DNA from: Heterohyrax brucei
Taxonomy: Eukaryota > Chordata > Mammalia > Hyracoidea > Procaviidae
Direction: 5' to 3'
DNA: 64,000 bases
Assembly: GCA_028571685.1 (NCBI GenBank)
Contig: CM053144.1
Location: forward strand, 99,292,171 to 99,356,170
Part shown: positions 31,936-44,085 of the stretch, in pieces
How positions within the stretch are numbered: the stretch's first letter is position 1
Layout of the letters: each line of letters opens with the position of its first letter
Program-made: the position numbers and the translations under genes
Notes under the pieces: model-generated
The model's database searches: none
Seen by the model: only the letters and a program-made list of their open reading frames with translations
What the model was told of the DNA's origin: nothing

Positions 31936-33041
31936 GTCTTTTAACAACAGTCTTCAAATTTTCAGTTACTTAACTAAAAGGAAAATACATACAACATTTT
32001 CATTTATAAGAATTTTTCTTTTTTTTAAAAGAGTTTCATATTACTGAGTCTTTTAGTAGCCAGCATGGATGCTAGAATTATATATTATATATGAAGGGCT
32101 AGAATGTGCTTTCCACTTTTGTAATTAAACAGAAAGAAAATTGGGTTGACCCAGCAGTTTGCCCTGTTCAAGGTGGATCCTGTCTTTTGATATCTGGCCC
32201 GTAATGTTCTCCTGGTGCATTTCCTGCTGTTTCTGGTTAACCCCATTCTCTTTTTCTGGATAAACTTTCTTTTTCATTCTGAAAATTCCCATTTAGATTA
32301 ATGAAATGGAATTTTCCCTGGCAGGAAGACAAGGCAGAAAATGAATTTTCAACAGCATGAGGATATAATATTGAACTTACTTATGAAGAAAAGGAATATG
32401 TTCAGCTAAGATAATTGCTCTGTTTTGGTTTTGATTTTTTTGTTGTTTTTTTCTCCAAAAAGGAAGCAGAACTTTTTTCTTGGAGTGATTTATGTGTGAT
32501 TTTCCCTGGAATCAGTGAACAGACAGTAAGTTTAAGTTCTTCATTCTCTGACTTTCCAGGATAAATTTTATTTCTTAGGATATGAAAAAAAAGAATATTT
32601 TCCATCTCTTTAAAACATAACTTCAATAATAACTAGGACTATAAAGACTTTTAGGCTTGGTAGAAGAAATTTTAAGAATATAGAACTGTACTGCATTATA
32701 TTCAATGTGAGTTTCAATGTCTTTGAATTTGCAAGTTCTGCGCCTTTTCTATTTCTGCCACGACATTCTATTAGAAAATTAATACTTAATGAATATATTT
32801 GATGTTTGTTGATTTATCAAATACCTTAAATATTACTAGAAAAGTTAAAGAACTAGAACACAATCTCATAGTCTACCATTGGTATCTTTCTGGTGCAGTT
32901 TTTTCAACAGGGACGTGATTAGTGTTTGGGACAGGAAAGAAATTCCTTGTATGGAATTCTTACAAACATTGTATTAGCTTATCACCCTTGGTCCCAAGCC
33001 ACTAACAGCCCTTAGGGCTGTACAATCATTGAGATAAGAAA
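31936..33041. other. Unassigned AT-rich sequence
   Basis: No repeat or gene recognised over 1.1 kb. Confidence 0.5.
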
Positions 33042-33575
33042 AATACTGTTTTAGTCAGCTATTGCTGCTGTAACAGAAATACCACAGAGTAGATGGCTTT
33101 AACAAAGGAAAGTTTATTCTTACACAGTCTGGTAGGCTGTAAGTCCAAATTCACAATGTCTGTTCCAGGGGAAGCCTTTCCCCCTTGTCAGCTCTGGCGG
33201 AAAGTCCGGTATTGCATCAGTCTTTGTCCAGGGAGTGTCTCGGAACAGGAACCTCAGGTCTGAAGGACACGCTCTTTTCCCAGTGCTCCTTTCATGATGG
33301 TGTGAGGTTCTCAATTCTCTGCTTGCTTCTCTTTCCTTTTATCTCTTGTAAGATGAAAGGGTTAAGGTGGGGCAAGCCATACTCCAGGGAAACTCCCTTT
33401 ACAGTGGAGCAGGGAGGTACTCCTATAAAGGGATTTACAATCCCACCCTAATCCTTTAACATACAGCACAGGAAAATCAGAAAATGGAGGGCAATCACAA
33501 AATATTGGAAATCATGGCCCAGCCACATGGCTGCACATATTTGTGGGGGGACACAATTCAATCCATAACAAATAC
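33042..33575 (-). mobile_element. MaLR-like solo LTR, exact 5-bp TSD
   Basis: LTR 33047-33570 begins 'tgttttagtcagct' and ends 'ttcaatccataaca'. aatac flanks it at 33042-33046 and 33571-33575. It is closely similar to the copy at 9523-10023 over its full length. Confidence 0.92.
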
Positions 33576-34793
33576 ATAGTAGCATTTAAAACACTCTTTG
33601 GTTTTATGAGATTGCTGTAAATTAAGATTCATTGGTAATGATACAAATTTGAGAAATCAAAACTCTTTCTTGTCTATAAATTTCTCCCAACTAGTTATGG
33701 GAGTCTTTAGGGGCCATCCCCCTTGTGCTCATAAAATAGTTCTCTCAACTGTCACTTTGCTCCAGATTTAGCTGGTATAACTTACTGCTCAGAATCTTCA
33801 TGTTCTTCCACATTCCAAGTTTAATTGTGTAGTGCTGTGTTGTACTCTCAATGTCTTTGGTAAATCGGGTCTTTACTTACTTTTGAAGACTCACTCCGGA
33901 ATACATACATAACACAGACAGACAGACACATCCCAAAAGAGACTACAAACACTTTGTAGAAGAAAATATAAGTGGCAGCTGTCATGTTGTCTTGAAATGA
34001 CCCCTTTTCTATAGCCACTGTCTGTGTTTGGGGGCCAGATTGTTGTGTGTCATTGTTAGATGTTATGTTAGAATTGGGCTGCTATTGGTCAGTGCCTGTG
34101 AGGGGAGACACAATAATTCTTGTATTCTACTCCAAATTTCATGTACCTTTTCCTTTCCATGAGTTTCCAAGAGAGACAAATTTGTACCACTTTAGCATTG
34201 ACTGAAGTGGTTCCTGAATCCCTTCCTGAACTTTCATAAAATGGCCTAGGGCATATAGCTTAAGGCCCAAGACACCAAGGACAAGAGGAGGAAGAGCAAT
34301 TAGAGAGAATCTTTACTTCTCCTTTAAGTCCAAGAACAAATATTAGGTTTTGAACACTTTTTGGCCATTTTCATTGAGTAAGAAGTGAAAAATAGAAAAA
34401 ATACAGAGTATAGAATGAAGGAAAAAATAGTACACCAGAGAATTTCAAGAAACTGTCAAACTCAGTTTATGATTTTTTACAGAGTGACCTCAATCTCTAG
34501 GAAACATGGCCCAATCACTGTTTTGGGATCTGAACTGATAAGAAATTCCTTTCCTCTGGGAAGGCGGAGGATGGTGGGTAGAGGAGGATGGGAGCAAAGG
34601 GTACTCTTCTTTCTTTCCATAGCCTGTGTTCAATACTCTCATCTCTTGGAATGAGTTATCCCCAAGGGCATCTCCGTGCCTACCAGATTCTGAACAAGAC
34701 ATGGCTTATTGCAGGCTTGCGTGGCTTGGAATCAAATTAATTTCAGACACTAAGCGTCTAGAACTGAGTGGCAGTCTCTACTGGACATCTGAA
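33576..34793. other. Unassigned
   Basis: 1.2 kb without a named repeat. A cagacagacagac run lies near 33917. Open frames at 34385-34654 (both strands nearby) show no motif. Confidence 0.45.
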
Positions 34794-34962
34794 CAACAAC
34801 AACAAACCCCAAACCCTTTGTCTAGTTGATTTTGAGTCGTAGAATTGCTCCATAGGGTTTCCAAGGCTGTGATCTTTACAAAAGAGGGCTGCCACATCTT
34901 CGTCCCCCAGACATTTTGGTTAGCAGCCAAGAACTTAACCACTGCGCCACCAGGGCTGCTTA
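34794..34962 (-). mobile_element. AfroSINE, long-body variant
   Basis: (AAC)n tail, 'tagttgattttgagtcgtag', 'ggctgtgatctttacaaaag', 'gggctgccacatcttc' and 'actgcgccaccagggctgct'. First of five minus-strand SINEs in a row. Confidence 0.92.
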
Positions 34963-35004
34963 CCAGATCTGTAGGTACACTTAAAAGTGTCCTCATCCAA
35001 GGGA

Positions 35005-35200
35005 TATTATTATTATGTGCCATTGAGTAGATTCCAACACATAATGAATCTGTAGAATTGAACAGAATTGCCCTGTAAAGTTTCTCAGACTCTCATCTTT
35101 ACAAGGGCAGATGCCAAGGCCTCCTCTTCAGTGGAACCACTGGTGATAACCTTTCTGTGAGAAGGCTGCCCTTAACCATTGTACCACCAGGGCTCCTCAC
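35005..35200 (-). mobile_element. AfroSINE, long-body variant, diverged
   Basis: (ATT)n tail, 'gtgccattgagtagattcca', 'gaacagaattgccctgtaaa', 'accattgtaccaccagggct'. Confidence 0.85.
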
Positions 35201-35487
35201 CCAAAAGTAGTTCTAGTTAAATTCCCCAACTGAGTCCCACTATAAATTTAGCTTCTGAAAACTTAGTTGACATCTCAATTATGTACTAACCTCGTGCTTC
35301 AAATTGCTTATGTTTATTCTTCTGTTGTATCAAATATGTCCAGAACAGACATACTATCCTTCCCTTTAAATCTGCTAGAAAGTCTGTCAAACTTTTCTTG
35401 TGGGTAGATGGGGAATTAATAGTATAGTTATTCTTTATGCATCCTAAGTTTTGGAGTAGTCCTTGTCTTTTCTCTTTCTTATATCTT

Positions 35488-35640
35488 ACTACCAAATCCA
35501 TTGCCCTTGAGTTGATTCCAACTTATAGTGACCCCATAGGACAGATTAGAACTGCCTTATGGGGAAAAGGTGGTGGATTCCAACCGCTGACCTCTGGATT
35601 AGCAGAAGAGCTCTTAACCACTATACCATCAGGGCTCCTT
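35488..35640 (-). mobile_element. AfroSINE
   Basis: 'cccttgagttgattccaact', 'aggacagattagaactgcct' and 'accactataccatcagggct'. About 290 bp of unassigned DNA precedes it. Confidence 0.92.
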
Positions 35641-35648
35641 ATTTCTTA

Positions 35649-35819
35649 TTAAACCAAAAACCAAAGCCACCGCCATCGAATTGATGCCAACTCCTGGCAA
35701 CCCTATAGGACAGAGTAGAACTTCCCTATAGAGTTTCCAAGGAGCACCTGGTGGATTAGAACTGCCAACCTTCTGGGAAGCAGCTGTAGCACTTTCACCA
35801 CTATGCCACCAGGCTTTCT
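35649..35819 (-). mobile_element. AfroSINE, first half of a dimer
   Basis: 'accaaaaaccaaagccaccg', 'aggacagagtagaacttccc', 'aaggagcacctggtggatta' and head 'ccaggctttct'. Directly abuts the next SINE. Confidence 0.93.
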
Positions 35820-35980
35820 AAACCAAATCCATCACTGTCAGGTCAATTCCAACTCCTAGCAGCTCTATAGAACAGAGTGGAAGTGCCCCATAGAGTTTAC
35901 AAGGAGTGCCTGGTGGATTTGAACTGCCAACCTTTTGGTTAACAGCCATAAAACCTAGCCACTAGGCCACCAGGGTTTCC
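35820..35980 (-). mobile_element. AfroSINE, second half of a dimer
   Basis: 'aaaccaaatccatcactgtc', 'agaacagagtggaagtgccc', 'aaggagtgcctggtggattt' and 'aggccaccagggtttcc'. A direct repeat tccttatttctta lies at 35636-35648 and 35978-35990, outside the pair, not around each copy. Confidence 0.93.
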
Positions 35981-35990
35981 TTATTTCTTA

Positions 35991-36579
35991 ATAGATACTA
36001 GTAATTAGATATTAGTAATTTCTTTTTTAGTGACTTAATCTGTCAATAATTTCACTTATTCCTTTACAAACATTTTTAATATGCCAAATTATGCTCTCTT
36101 CACTTTGACATTGTGCTCATTTCTGGCCTTCATTGCCTTAAAACTAGATTAATCTGAAAAAGATCCAAAAAGACTATTGACAGGAGACTGCATAAATAAA
36201 TTGCATTATTTTCGAACATGGGCATGTTTAATATAGAGCAGTGACAATGAATAGATGATAGCTTCATGCATCCATATGAATAAATCTCTTTCCAACAGTA
36301 TGCTGATGAAAGAAAAGACAATGGAACTATACATAGATTTAAGTTCTACTTCTGTGAAATTAAAACACGTGGGAAACCTAAGAAACATGTCTTGGGATGC
36401 CCACATTAAAAAAAAAAAAAAACTACAAAGAAAAATAAAGGAATGATAAGCCCATAACTCAAGCTAATGGTTATCTGAGAAGCAAGGAGTAAGACAAGAT
36501 GAGAAAGGTGCTGATGCTAGGGAGGCACACGCAGGAAGCTTCAAAACTACGTTCGATTTTAATTCTGAAGCTGACTGGT
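35991..36579. other. Unassigned AT-rich sequence
   Basis: No repeat recognised apart from a 15-A tract at 36408-36422. Confidence 0.45.
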
Positions 36580-36780
36580 GTTGGTGCCATCAAATCACAT
36601 GTCCCTTGTAATGACCCTACCTACAACAGAACAAAATTCTGCCCAGTCTGGTACTGTCCTCATATTATGTTGTGATATTATATTGTGATGTTGAGCCCAT
36701 TCTTACAACCATTGTGTCAATCCATCTCCTTTAGGGTCTTTCTCTTTTTCACTGACCCTCTACTTTCCCTAGAGCTGGGG
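36580..36780 (-). mobile_element. RTE LINE 3' end fragment
   Basis: Matches the 3' end of the RTE at 62-250 in order: 'ggtgccatcaaatcacatgt', 'aacagaacaaaattctgccc', 'caaccattgtgtcaatccat' and 'tttcactgaccctctacttt'. Confidence 0.85.
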
Positions 36781-36782
36781 TT

Positions 36783-36901
36783 TACAACACAAAGGAAAAT
36801 CACATCACAAGACAAAATGGTAGACAACTGCACAATACTGGGAATCGTGAATTAGCCAGATTGATACACAGATCTGGAGTGCACAATTCAATCTGTAACA
36901 G
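36783..36901 (-). mobile_element. MaLR-like LTR fragment
   Basis: 'aaaatcacatcacaagacaa', 'caatactgggaatcgtgaat' and end 'gcacaattcaatctgtaaca'. Only the final ~120 bp on this strand (the 5' part of the LTR in sense) are left. Confidence 0.75.
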
Positions 36902-38288
36902 TGTGTATGGTTCTAAAAAACAAAATTCACTCTTTATAGCTGCATCTTTCTTCAGGGAGAATTTGCACAAACTCTTTAGAGTAAGACAATCAATGCAAAC
37001 ATGGAGAAAGTCAGGGTACTTTTGTTGAAATCCAGTTCTGGGGTTATTTATGTTTGCTCTCTGTGTGAATTAATTGGGAGAGTTCTACTTTATTTTATGC
37101 TGAGTGGTAAAGATCTACATGACTACAGTTTTAAAATAACACTATAAAAAATGTAATCCCCTGCCCCCTCCTTTTTAACAACTCTCACCACAATAAGTGT
37201 CTTTTAGAACATACGGTGAATCCAAGAAAAAGCCGAATATTAATGCGCCATGTTGCTGTCATCACAAGAAGAAAGGGAACTGGGAATCCAGCAATCTCCT
37301 AACGCAACAACTGTTGCCTGCCAATTCTTCTGTCGAATAAAAATCATCACTTAGGGGAAAGATGGCTGCATGGTGACTAAGTAGACAGATGGCAGGTGTG
37401 AGTCAAAACATTCTGGGGCACTTGCTCAAATAATTCTGCATCACTCACTGCTAAAGAGGTAGGGAATCGAAAACACAAACTGCCTATTAGATTAGGAGAG
37501 GAAACCTGCAAACAGAAATAATAAATAGAAATACTTGTATAAAATGCAGAAGAGACAACAAAAGTTCTAAGTGTTCTGTTATAACTTCTAAACCAAATTC
37601 TTTAGGTCCACCCTTTGACCTCTCTCTGCCCTTATCTGATTTGCACCTCTCCCACCTTTCCAGCCTGGCAGTTCTATGGTCTCACAAGGAGGTCATTGTT
37701 TCTCCACTCAGCTGCTAGTGTCTAAGCTGGGACCACCTGCTACACAAGTTACCTGTCTACATTCCTGCAGACAATGTTCCAAGGCCAGAGATAAGATTTT
37801 AACCACATCTTTGCCCCACAGCCAATCCACAAGGTCCTTTGCCTTACTGTTCAGATTTAGGGAGTGATGGAATCTAGCTTTTATGTTTTAGACACACACT
37901 GAGAGAAACAAGTATGAACAACAAAACAGACTCAAATACTCTTTTGTTTGTGTAACTGTTTTATATATTTCCGTCATAAGGGAGGTGATTGGCTTTAATA
38001 AATACAAATGCAATTGTAGAAAAGGGCCCTAGGTGGAGCCTCAGTACTGGTGGGGACAAGGGAAAGCACAAACAGCAAAAAAATCAGTCCTTCAAAAATT
38101 TCATAAGGGACCATAGTGCATTTATAGAATAATCTGCTAGTTGTTGTTCTAAAGAGAAAACAGCTGAACATCAAATTATATGTCGTGTTTTTTTAAGAAT
38201 AATCCTCGAAAGAGCAAGTTCTGTAATAATTACAGTATTTGTTTTCAGTAGGTTTCTCAGCCGCTTCTTCTCTCATCTCAAAAGACAT
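36902..38288. other. Unassigned
   Basis: 1.4 kb without clear repeats or coding runs. 'ggggaaagatggctgcatgg' at 37357 vaguely recalls an L1 5' end but nothing supports it further. Confidence 0.4.
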
Positions 38289-38410
38289 TGGCGGAAGACA
38301 CAGGAAAATCACATCAGATGACAAAATGGTGGACAGTCACATAATACTGGTAATTTTGGTTTGGACAAGTTGACTAATATTTTTGGGAGACACAATTCAA
38401 CCTATAACAA
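38289..38410 (-). mobile_element. MaLR-like LTR fragment
   Basis: 'acaggaaaatcacatcagat', 'aaaatggtggacagtcacat' and 'tgggagacacaattcaacct' then 'ataaca', the same portion as at 36783-36901. Confidence 0.78.
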
Positions 38411-38419
38411 CACCTGATG

Positions 38420-41400
38420 ATGTCTTTGTGCACATATATGATATCCTTGTGCATTCATGCAGAAACATGTGTTCTTCAAAGTAGTTGCACTAGTATGCAC
38501 TCTCGCAAATACACAACAGTTCCCAATGCTGTAAATTTCTTTCCAACACTTAGCATGTATCAGGTTCCATTTTTACCACTTTCATGATTATAAAATAGCA
38601 TACATTTTTTTAAATTTATACTTCCTTTATTGCTAGTGACTGATAATTTTCCGTGTGTTTCCTATTTTGTACATTGCTTATTCATATCTGTTATTTGATT
38701 TTGTGTGTGTTTGTGTGTGTGTGCTAGTTTGTAGAAGTTTAATCAAAGTCAACTTGATGGCATAGAGTTCGGTGTTTACACGTGCTCGTACTCTTACTTA
38801 TTAAATGTTTGTTGGCAATACACATTGCCAATACCTCTTTTAGTTAATAACTTATCTTTTGCTTATTTAAACAGTGTCCCTAAATGCATAGGTCTATTTG
38901 ATTCATATTATTTTCCTTAAAGAATTTGTATTTCTTGTTGACAGAATCTTTCTCAAACCTGAAATCATAAAAATTTGATGTCAACATTTCGGTCTTTACT
39001 CCATGTAATACAGATACTGGTGTAACTTGAAGGGTAGGAATCCAATTTAGTTTCTGTCTCATACAAATATTCAGCGTCTATTGCATTGTTTTCTCACTGT
39101 CAGCAAGCACCAAGTTTCTGATGTGTGCCGTGTCCGTTTCTGTACTCTTGCCCCTTTCATTGCTGCCTTTTGTTCTTCCTTTCCTGGTACTAGACGACCT
39201 TAGTTATTACATCATCATAATAAGTCTTAATACCTGTAAGAGCTCAATTCTTGTCAGCTTTTCTTCAAAAGTGATTTGGCGATTCTTTGCCTTTTGCCCT
39301 TCCGTTATCTATACTTTGTAAGATCGGCTTGTCAACGTCTACAAAATCAACCAACCGACAGCAACAACACTTGGTAGAATTTTGATTGGAATTGTGCTGA
39401 ATTAGGAGAAATTGCTATCCCTGTGTTTTAAGTCTTTGTATCCACATGCGTGGTACAGTATTAGCTCTCAGTGAAGATTTGTGATGTGTTCCATAAAGTC
39501 TGCATAGCTGTTAATAAATTTTTGTTATATATTCTTGTTTTTACTTTAAATGATACCTTTAAAAATTACATGGTATTATTATCATTGATGTATAGGAATA
39601 CAATTGATTTTTATACACTGAAATTTGCTAACTCTTTTATTACTTCTATTTGTCTCTAGCTTCTCTTGAATTTTTTCTGTGGAAAATCATTATTTGCAAA
39701 TAACGCTGTTTAGTTCTCTTTTCTAATTCTTGTGTAGTTTTTTTTTTTTAATGTATTTCCTTTTGAATTGTCTTACTATTTGGTGCCTGTTCTACTGAAA
39801 TGGCTGTTTAGGTCGTGTATTGCTGTGTGACAAACTGTCCCTAAATTTAGTGGATTAACACAACAATTTGCTGTGTGTTAAATGAATTCCTAAAATGTAG
39901 AATTGTAAAAATTCATTCAAGGCACAACAGAAACAGGTCTTTGATGTGTGGGGCTCAGCCAGGATGACTCAAGTGGCTGGAAAGTGAAACAGCTAAAGGC
40001 TAGCTGGCCATTTTTCCTTTTCTCCACGTGGCTTCTTCATGTGACTAAGTGGAGGGTTTTCACAGTCTACTGATCACATGATAGTTATACTTCTTACAAG
40101 GCGTGACAGGTCAACAAGACACAAAAACAGAAGCTGTTGGTCCTCATAGACCAGTGTGTGAACAAGCACAGTGTCACTTCCACTGTACTTGATTAGTCTA
40201 AGCAGTCCAGGGAAAAGAAAGAGACCCCTTCTCTGGATGGGAAGAATGTGAAAGAACAGCAGTCATCTTCAGTTAGTTACAAAGTCCAGAGATGAAGTTT
40301 TTAAATTGTTTTGCTTTTCTAAATCTTTGAAGATCATACTAATTTTGTTTAATCTACCAGCTTCTGAGATCTGTGTTAAAATTTCTCATACTATACTACA
40401 TTGGTGGGTTTGTTAAAGTCTTCTTAAAATTTTCTTATGATTCATTTTTCTTTATGTATTATTAAGGAAATAGGTTCATACTCATTTAGAATTTTTTAAA
40501 TATTCCTGTGAATTCAATGGCTCTCATGTCATCAGGTGATTTTTTTTTTATTCTCAATAATTATGGCTTGCCAAGGACAGTCTTGGTTTATGCTGTTGTC
40601 CTGGAAAATTGTAGAGTGTCCCCTTTTACTCTCAAATGCATCCCTTGGGTAACAAATTATGTGGTGACCCTACAAATAATGCTTTTTTTACTCAAAATTA
40701 TTTCTCCAGATATCAATACCTTAAGTACAGCTGTTTTTTTTGTTGTTGTTGTTATATCCCTTTTCAGCTCTAATTTTTAACGCCTCCTCACCCATTGTTT
40801 CAGGAAGTTCACATATAAACGAACTTTTGTTTAACGTCTTCTTTTGTCCTTTTTGAAAATGTTTGTCTTTAACTCATGACATCAGTGCTTTTGCATTCTG
40901 TGTGATATCTGATGTATTACAATGTGTTTTGATCTTCTTTTGTGCTTTCGGTTCTGAGTTTGCTCTCCTTTTGTATTTTTTAGATAAATCAAGAATTCGT
41001 AAGTTTCTTTTTTTCCAAAAGAAGTTACCAGTTCTGTTTCTGCTCTTTTAATAGTTACCTTTATTATTATTTTAAAACATTGCTAGGTAACTAACAAAGC
41101 CAAAGTTAATCACCATGACAGCCTATCACCTAAACAATACAAAGATCTTAGAATAACTACAAACCCCTCCCACCATGAAATTTATTTTTGTCTGGCATTA
41201 TGATTACACATTTGTATAAATACTCCCTAAATTAGTCACTATAAATAGTAACATTTTCTGCAGTCACTTTTTGTTTTGGGTTTAGCCATATTTTAGAGCT
41301 TTTTTTAAACACCAGTCTTTCTTGACCCCATTGTGTTTATCTGAATTCAATTTCCTTCATCCTACAGTTATCTTTTAGAAGTGCTTCAGTGAGAATTTGT

Positions 41401-41685
41401 TGATGGTAAAGGCTCTCAGATTTTGTTCAGTCCAAAATGGCTGTGTTTCACCACTGTTCTTTTAATTTAGCCAAGTATACAAGCATAAGTTGAGCAGGCA
41501 TTTCCTCTCAATATTCTGAAGATATGTCGTGGTCATCTGTCTTCTTTCTTTGCTGGTAAGCAATCAGCTGTCAGTCTAATCAATATTTGATTTTCCCTAC
41601 TTGTTTTTCAGATCTTCTACTTACCTGTGTTCTGCAGTCATACTAATATTGTGTATACATTTAGCTCCCTACCCTCCTTTGGCTG
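38420..41685 (-). mobile_element. Ancient L1 (L1M-like), ORF1 and ORF2 remnants
   Basis: Antisense L1 order is kept: ORF2 C-terminal part ('gttcttcaaagtagttgcac', 'tttctttccaacacttagca') at 38.5 kb, ORF2 middle at 39.35-39.76 kb ('gaaatttgctaactctttta'), endonuclease part at 40.3-40.5 kb, and ORF1 end at about 41.35-41.68 kb ('gcatttcctctcaatattct', 'gtaagcaatcagctgtcagt'). A MLT1-like LTR splits it at 39.8-40.29 kb. Its own 3' UTR is missing. A (TG)n run at 38703-38722 lies inside. Confidence 0.65.
39800..40285 (-). mobile_element. MLT1-like LTR
   Basis: 'gtattgctgtgtgacaaact', 'aatttagtggattaacacaa' and later 'ggggctcagccaggatgact' and 'ccacgtggcttcttcatgtg' match an antisense MLT1-type LTR. 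Confidence 0.65.
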
Positions 41686-42242
41686 TTAAGTCAATTTTAT
41701 TGATGTAAAATTTATGTACGGTGAAATATATCTAAACTGGACTTTTGCCCAGTTTAAAAAAAAATTATACACTCTTGAAACCATTACCACAACTAAGATA
41801 GGAAATATTTTCATAACCCGCACCTCCAATCCTGGCTCCTCCTTTCTGTCACTGTAAGATCAGTAGATGTTTACCAGATTTTCTTATAAGTGATATCAAA
41901 AGAATGTATTCTCTTCTGTCTGGCTTATTTTGTTTAGCATAATATTTCTAAGAATCATTCATTTTGTGTATATTAGAATATATTTGAATTTGATTCATCT
42001 GGAATTAATTTCTGTGCATAATACAAGTTAAAAGTAGGAGTTCTTTCTAATAATTTGCTACCAGTTGTCTAGCACCCTCTGTTAAAAATCAAACTGTCCT
42101 GTCCCCATTGAATTGGTCACTTACACTTTCTGTTTGGTTTCACCACTATATATGCTTATCCTATGCCAATACCACACTGCCCTGTTTACTGTAGCTTTAT
42201 GGTAAGACTTGAAATCAGGTAGTACACCAAATTTTGTTTCAC

Positions 42243-42376
42243 GGAGCTGATTATAACACGTGGTAGCCTTAGAGGACAGAGTAGAACTGCTTCATAAAGG
42301 GTTTCCAAGGATGGCTGGTAAATTTGAACTGCTCACCTTTTGGTTAGCAGCTGTATCACTTAACCAGTACATTGTA
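42243..42376 (-). mobile_element. AfroSINE, partial
   Basis: 'aggacagagtagaactgctt', 'tttgaactgctcaccttttg' and 'gttagcagctgtatcactta'. Confidence 0.9.
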
Positions 42377-42832
42377 AGTCCTCTAAGTTTTTCCTTTTTT
42401 TTTTTTGAATTGTTCTGACTCTTCTAGGTCTTACGTATTTTCATTTAAATTTTACAACCATCTCGTTAGTTTCTGCAAAGAAAAAAAAAGTTTATGGAAG
42501 TTTTAAAAGTAATTGTTTAAACCTGTAGACCTAATGGGGAAGAACTGATATTTCAACAATACTGAGTTTTCTGATCTACAAACATGGTTATTTCTCTCCG
42601 TTTATTTAGATCTTGAAATTCTTTCATCAATGTTTTATAGTATACAAGTCTTACATATGCTTTGTTAGCTTTATCCCTAAGTACTTCATGTTTTCTGGTG
42701 CTGTTGTAAATAATATTGCTTAATTTTAAGTTCAAATCTCAATAGCTAATAATATATAAGACTGTAATGAACTATTCCCTGTTGGCCTTGTAACCCATGA
42801 TCTTGCTAAAATCATTTATTTGTTCTAGTAGT

Positions 42833-42990
42833 ATCCTGGTGATACAACAGTTAAGAGCTCAGCTGCTAATGAAAAGATTGGCAATTCAATCCAACAGACA
42901 ATCTTTGGAAACCCTGTGGGGCAGTTCTACTCTGTCCTGTAGAGTTTTTGTGAGTTGGGATTGACTAAATGGCAATAAATTTTGGGTTTT
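42833..42990 (+). mobile_element. AfroSINE
   Basis: 'tagtatcctggtgatacaac', 'agctgctaatgaaaagattg', 'gggcagttctactctgtcct' and 'ttgggattgactaaatggca'. Confidence 0.92.
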
Positions 42991-43069
42991 AGCAGCGTTT
43001 TGGTAGATTCCTTTCTTTTTATGTAGAAGTGACTCAATAGAGATTAATTTTTTTTTTCTCCCTTCAAGT

Positions 43070-43232
43070 CTATAAAACCCACTGTCATTGATTCAGGTTC
43101 GACTCACAGTGACTCTAGAGGTCAGAGTAGAACTAGCCCATAGTGTTTCCAAGGAGTGCCTGGGGGATTTGATCTGCTGACCTTTTCGTTAGCAGATATA
43201 GTACTTAACCCACTATGCTTCTAGTGTTCTGT
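43070..43232 (-). mobile_element. AfroSINE
   Basis: 'ggttcgactcacagtgactc', 'gtcagagtagaactagccca', 'aaggagtgcctgggggattt', 'cgttagcagatatagtactt'. Confidence 0.92.
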
Positions 43233-43480
43233 TATTATTATTATTTCTCCATTATTGCATTATTTAATTTCCTGGGTTGCTTAGCTTTTTTTTAAATCAT
43301 AACTGGACATTGAATCTTGTAAAATACTTTCTTTGCATCTGTGAAATGATCATAGAGCTCATATTTTAAAATCTATGAATGCTTTATAAATATTGAATTC
43401 ATTTTCTATTTCTGGGATAATAAATAAGAATCAATAAGAGGGTATTAATGGTTCTTTACCATTTATTAATCTTTTAGAAT

Positions 43481-44085
43481 GTATAAAATTACCAATGATA
43501 AGTCCTTGCTTAATGAAAAAAAAATGCTTTGTTTTCACACAAGTATCATGTACATCAATTAATAAAAGTAATTTATTTATGCATCCCATCATACATAGAC
43601 AAGGAGAAGATTATGACATCAGACCTAGGCACTTTCCAAAACCATATCTAGATTGCTACCAGAATTAGGGTCTTGGCAGCTGAGGAAACTGGCTACTAGT
43701 ACTTGTTTCAGGGCTACAGACATCATATAGATACTGTGTCCAGGACCAGTCAGCTTCTCACAGGGCTCAGAAATGTTTGAGTAGTTACTGGTTCCAAAAA
43801 TAGAAAAAAGAAACTTCTAAAGAATAACTAATGAATGATTAAACACTTACAAAATGTAATATTATGCCAATTTTATTAATTTTTAAATTAAGTACACATG
43901 ATGATGGTTGATAAATGAGAGCAAACTGTTCTCTAGGACCAATTGCACTGAAATTACTTGAGGCAAATTTATTCATATTTTTTCAAAAGAGATAACCCAC
44001 TAACCCACTGCCAAAAGGATACTAATTTTTAAAATGTGTGTTCATTATGGTTTATGGATGCTATAAATGCATTTTAATATACATA
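43481..44085. other. Unassigned AT-rich sequence
   Basis: No repeat or gene recognised over 0.6 kb. Confidence 0.45.

Larger units (their letters stand above)
41690..43480 (-). mobile_element. Ancient L1 (L1M-like), 3' UTR and ORF2 part
   Basis: 3' UTR: 'tcaattttattgatgtaaaa', 'ccattaccacaactaagata'; then antisense ORF2: 'cctatgccaataccacactg', 'ttactgtagctttatggtaa', 'tttgcatctgtgaaatgatc'. Interrupted by three SINEs. A second old L1 in the same orientation as its neighbour at 38.4-41.7 kb. Confidence 0.75.

Noticed and set aside
34794..35980. Spaced repeats suggesting an array such as CRISPR
   Set aside because: Units are 150-195 bp diverged SINEs with tails and unequal spacing; this is a mammalian genome.
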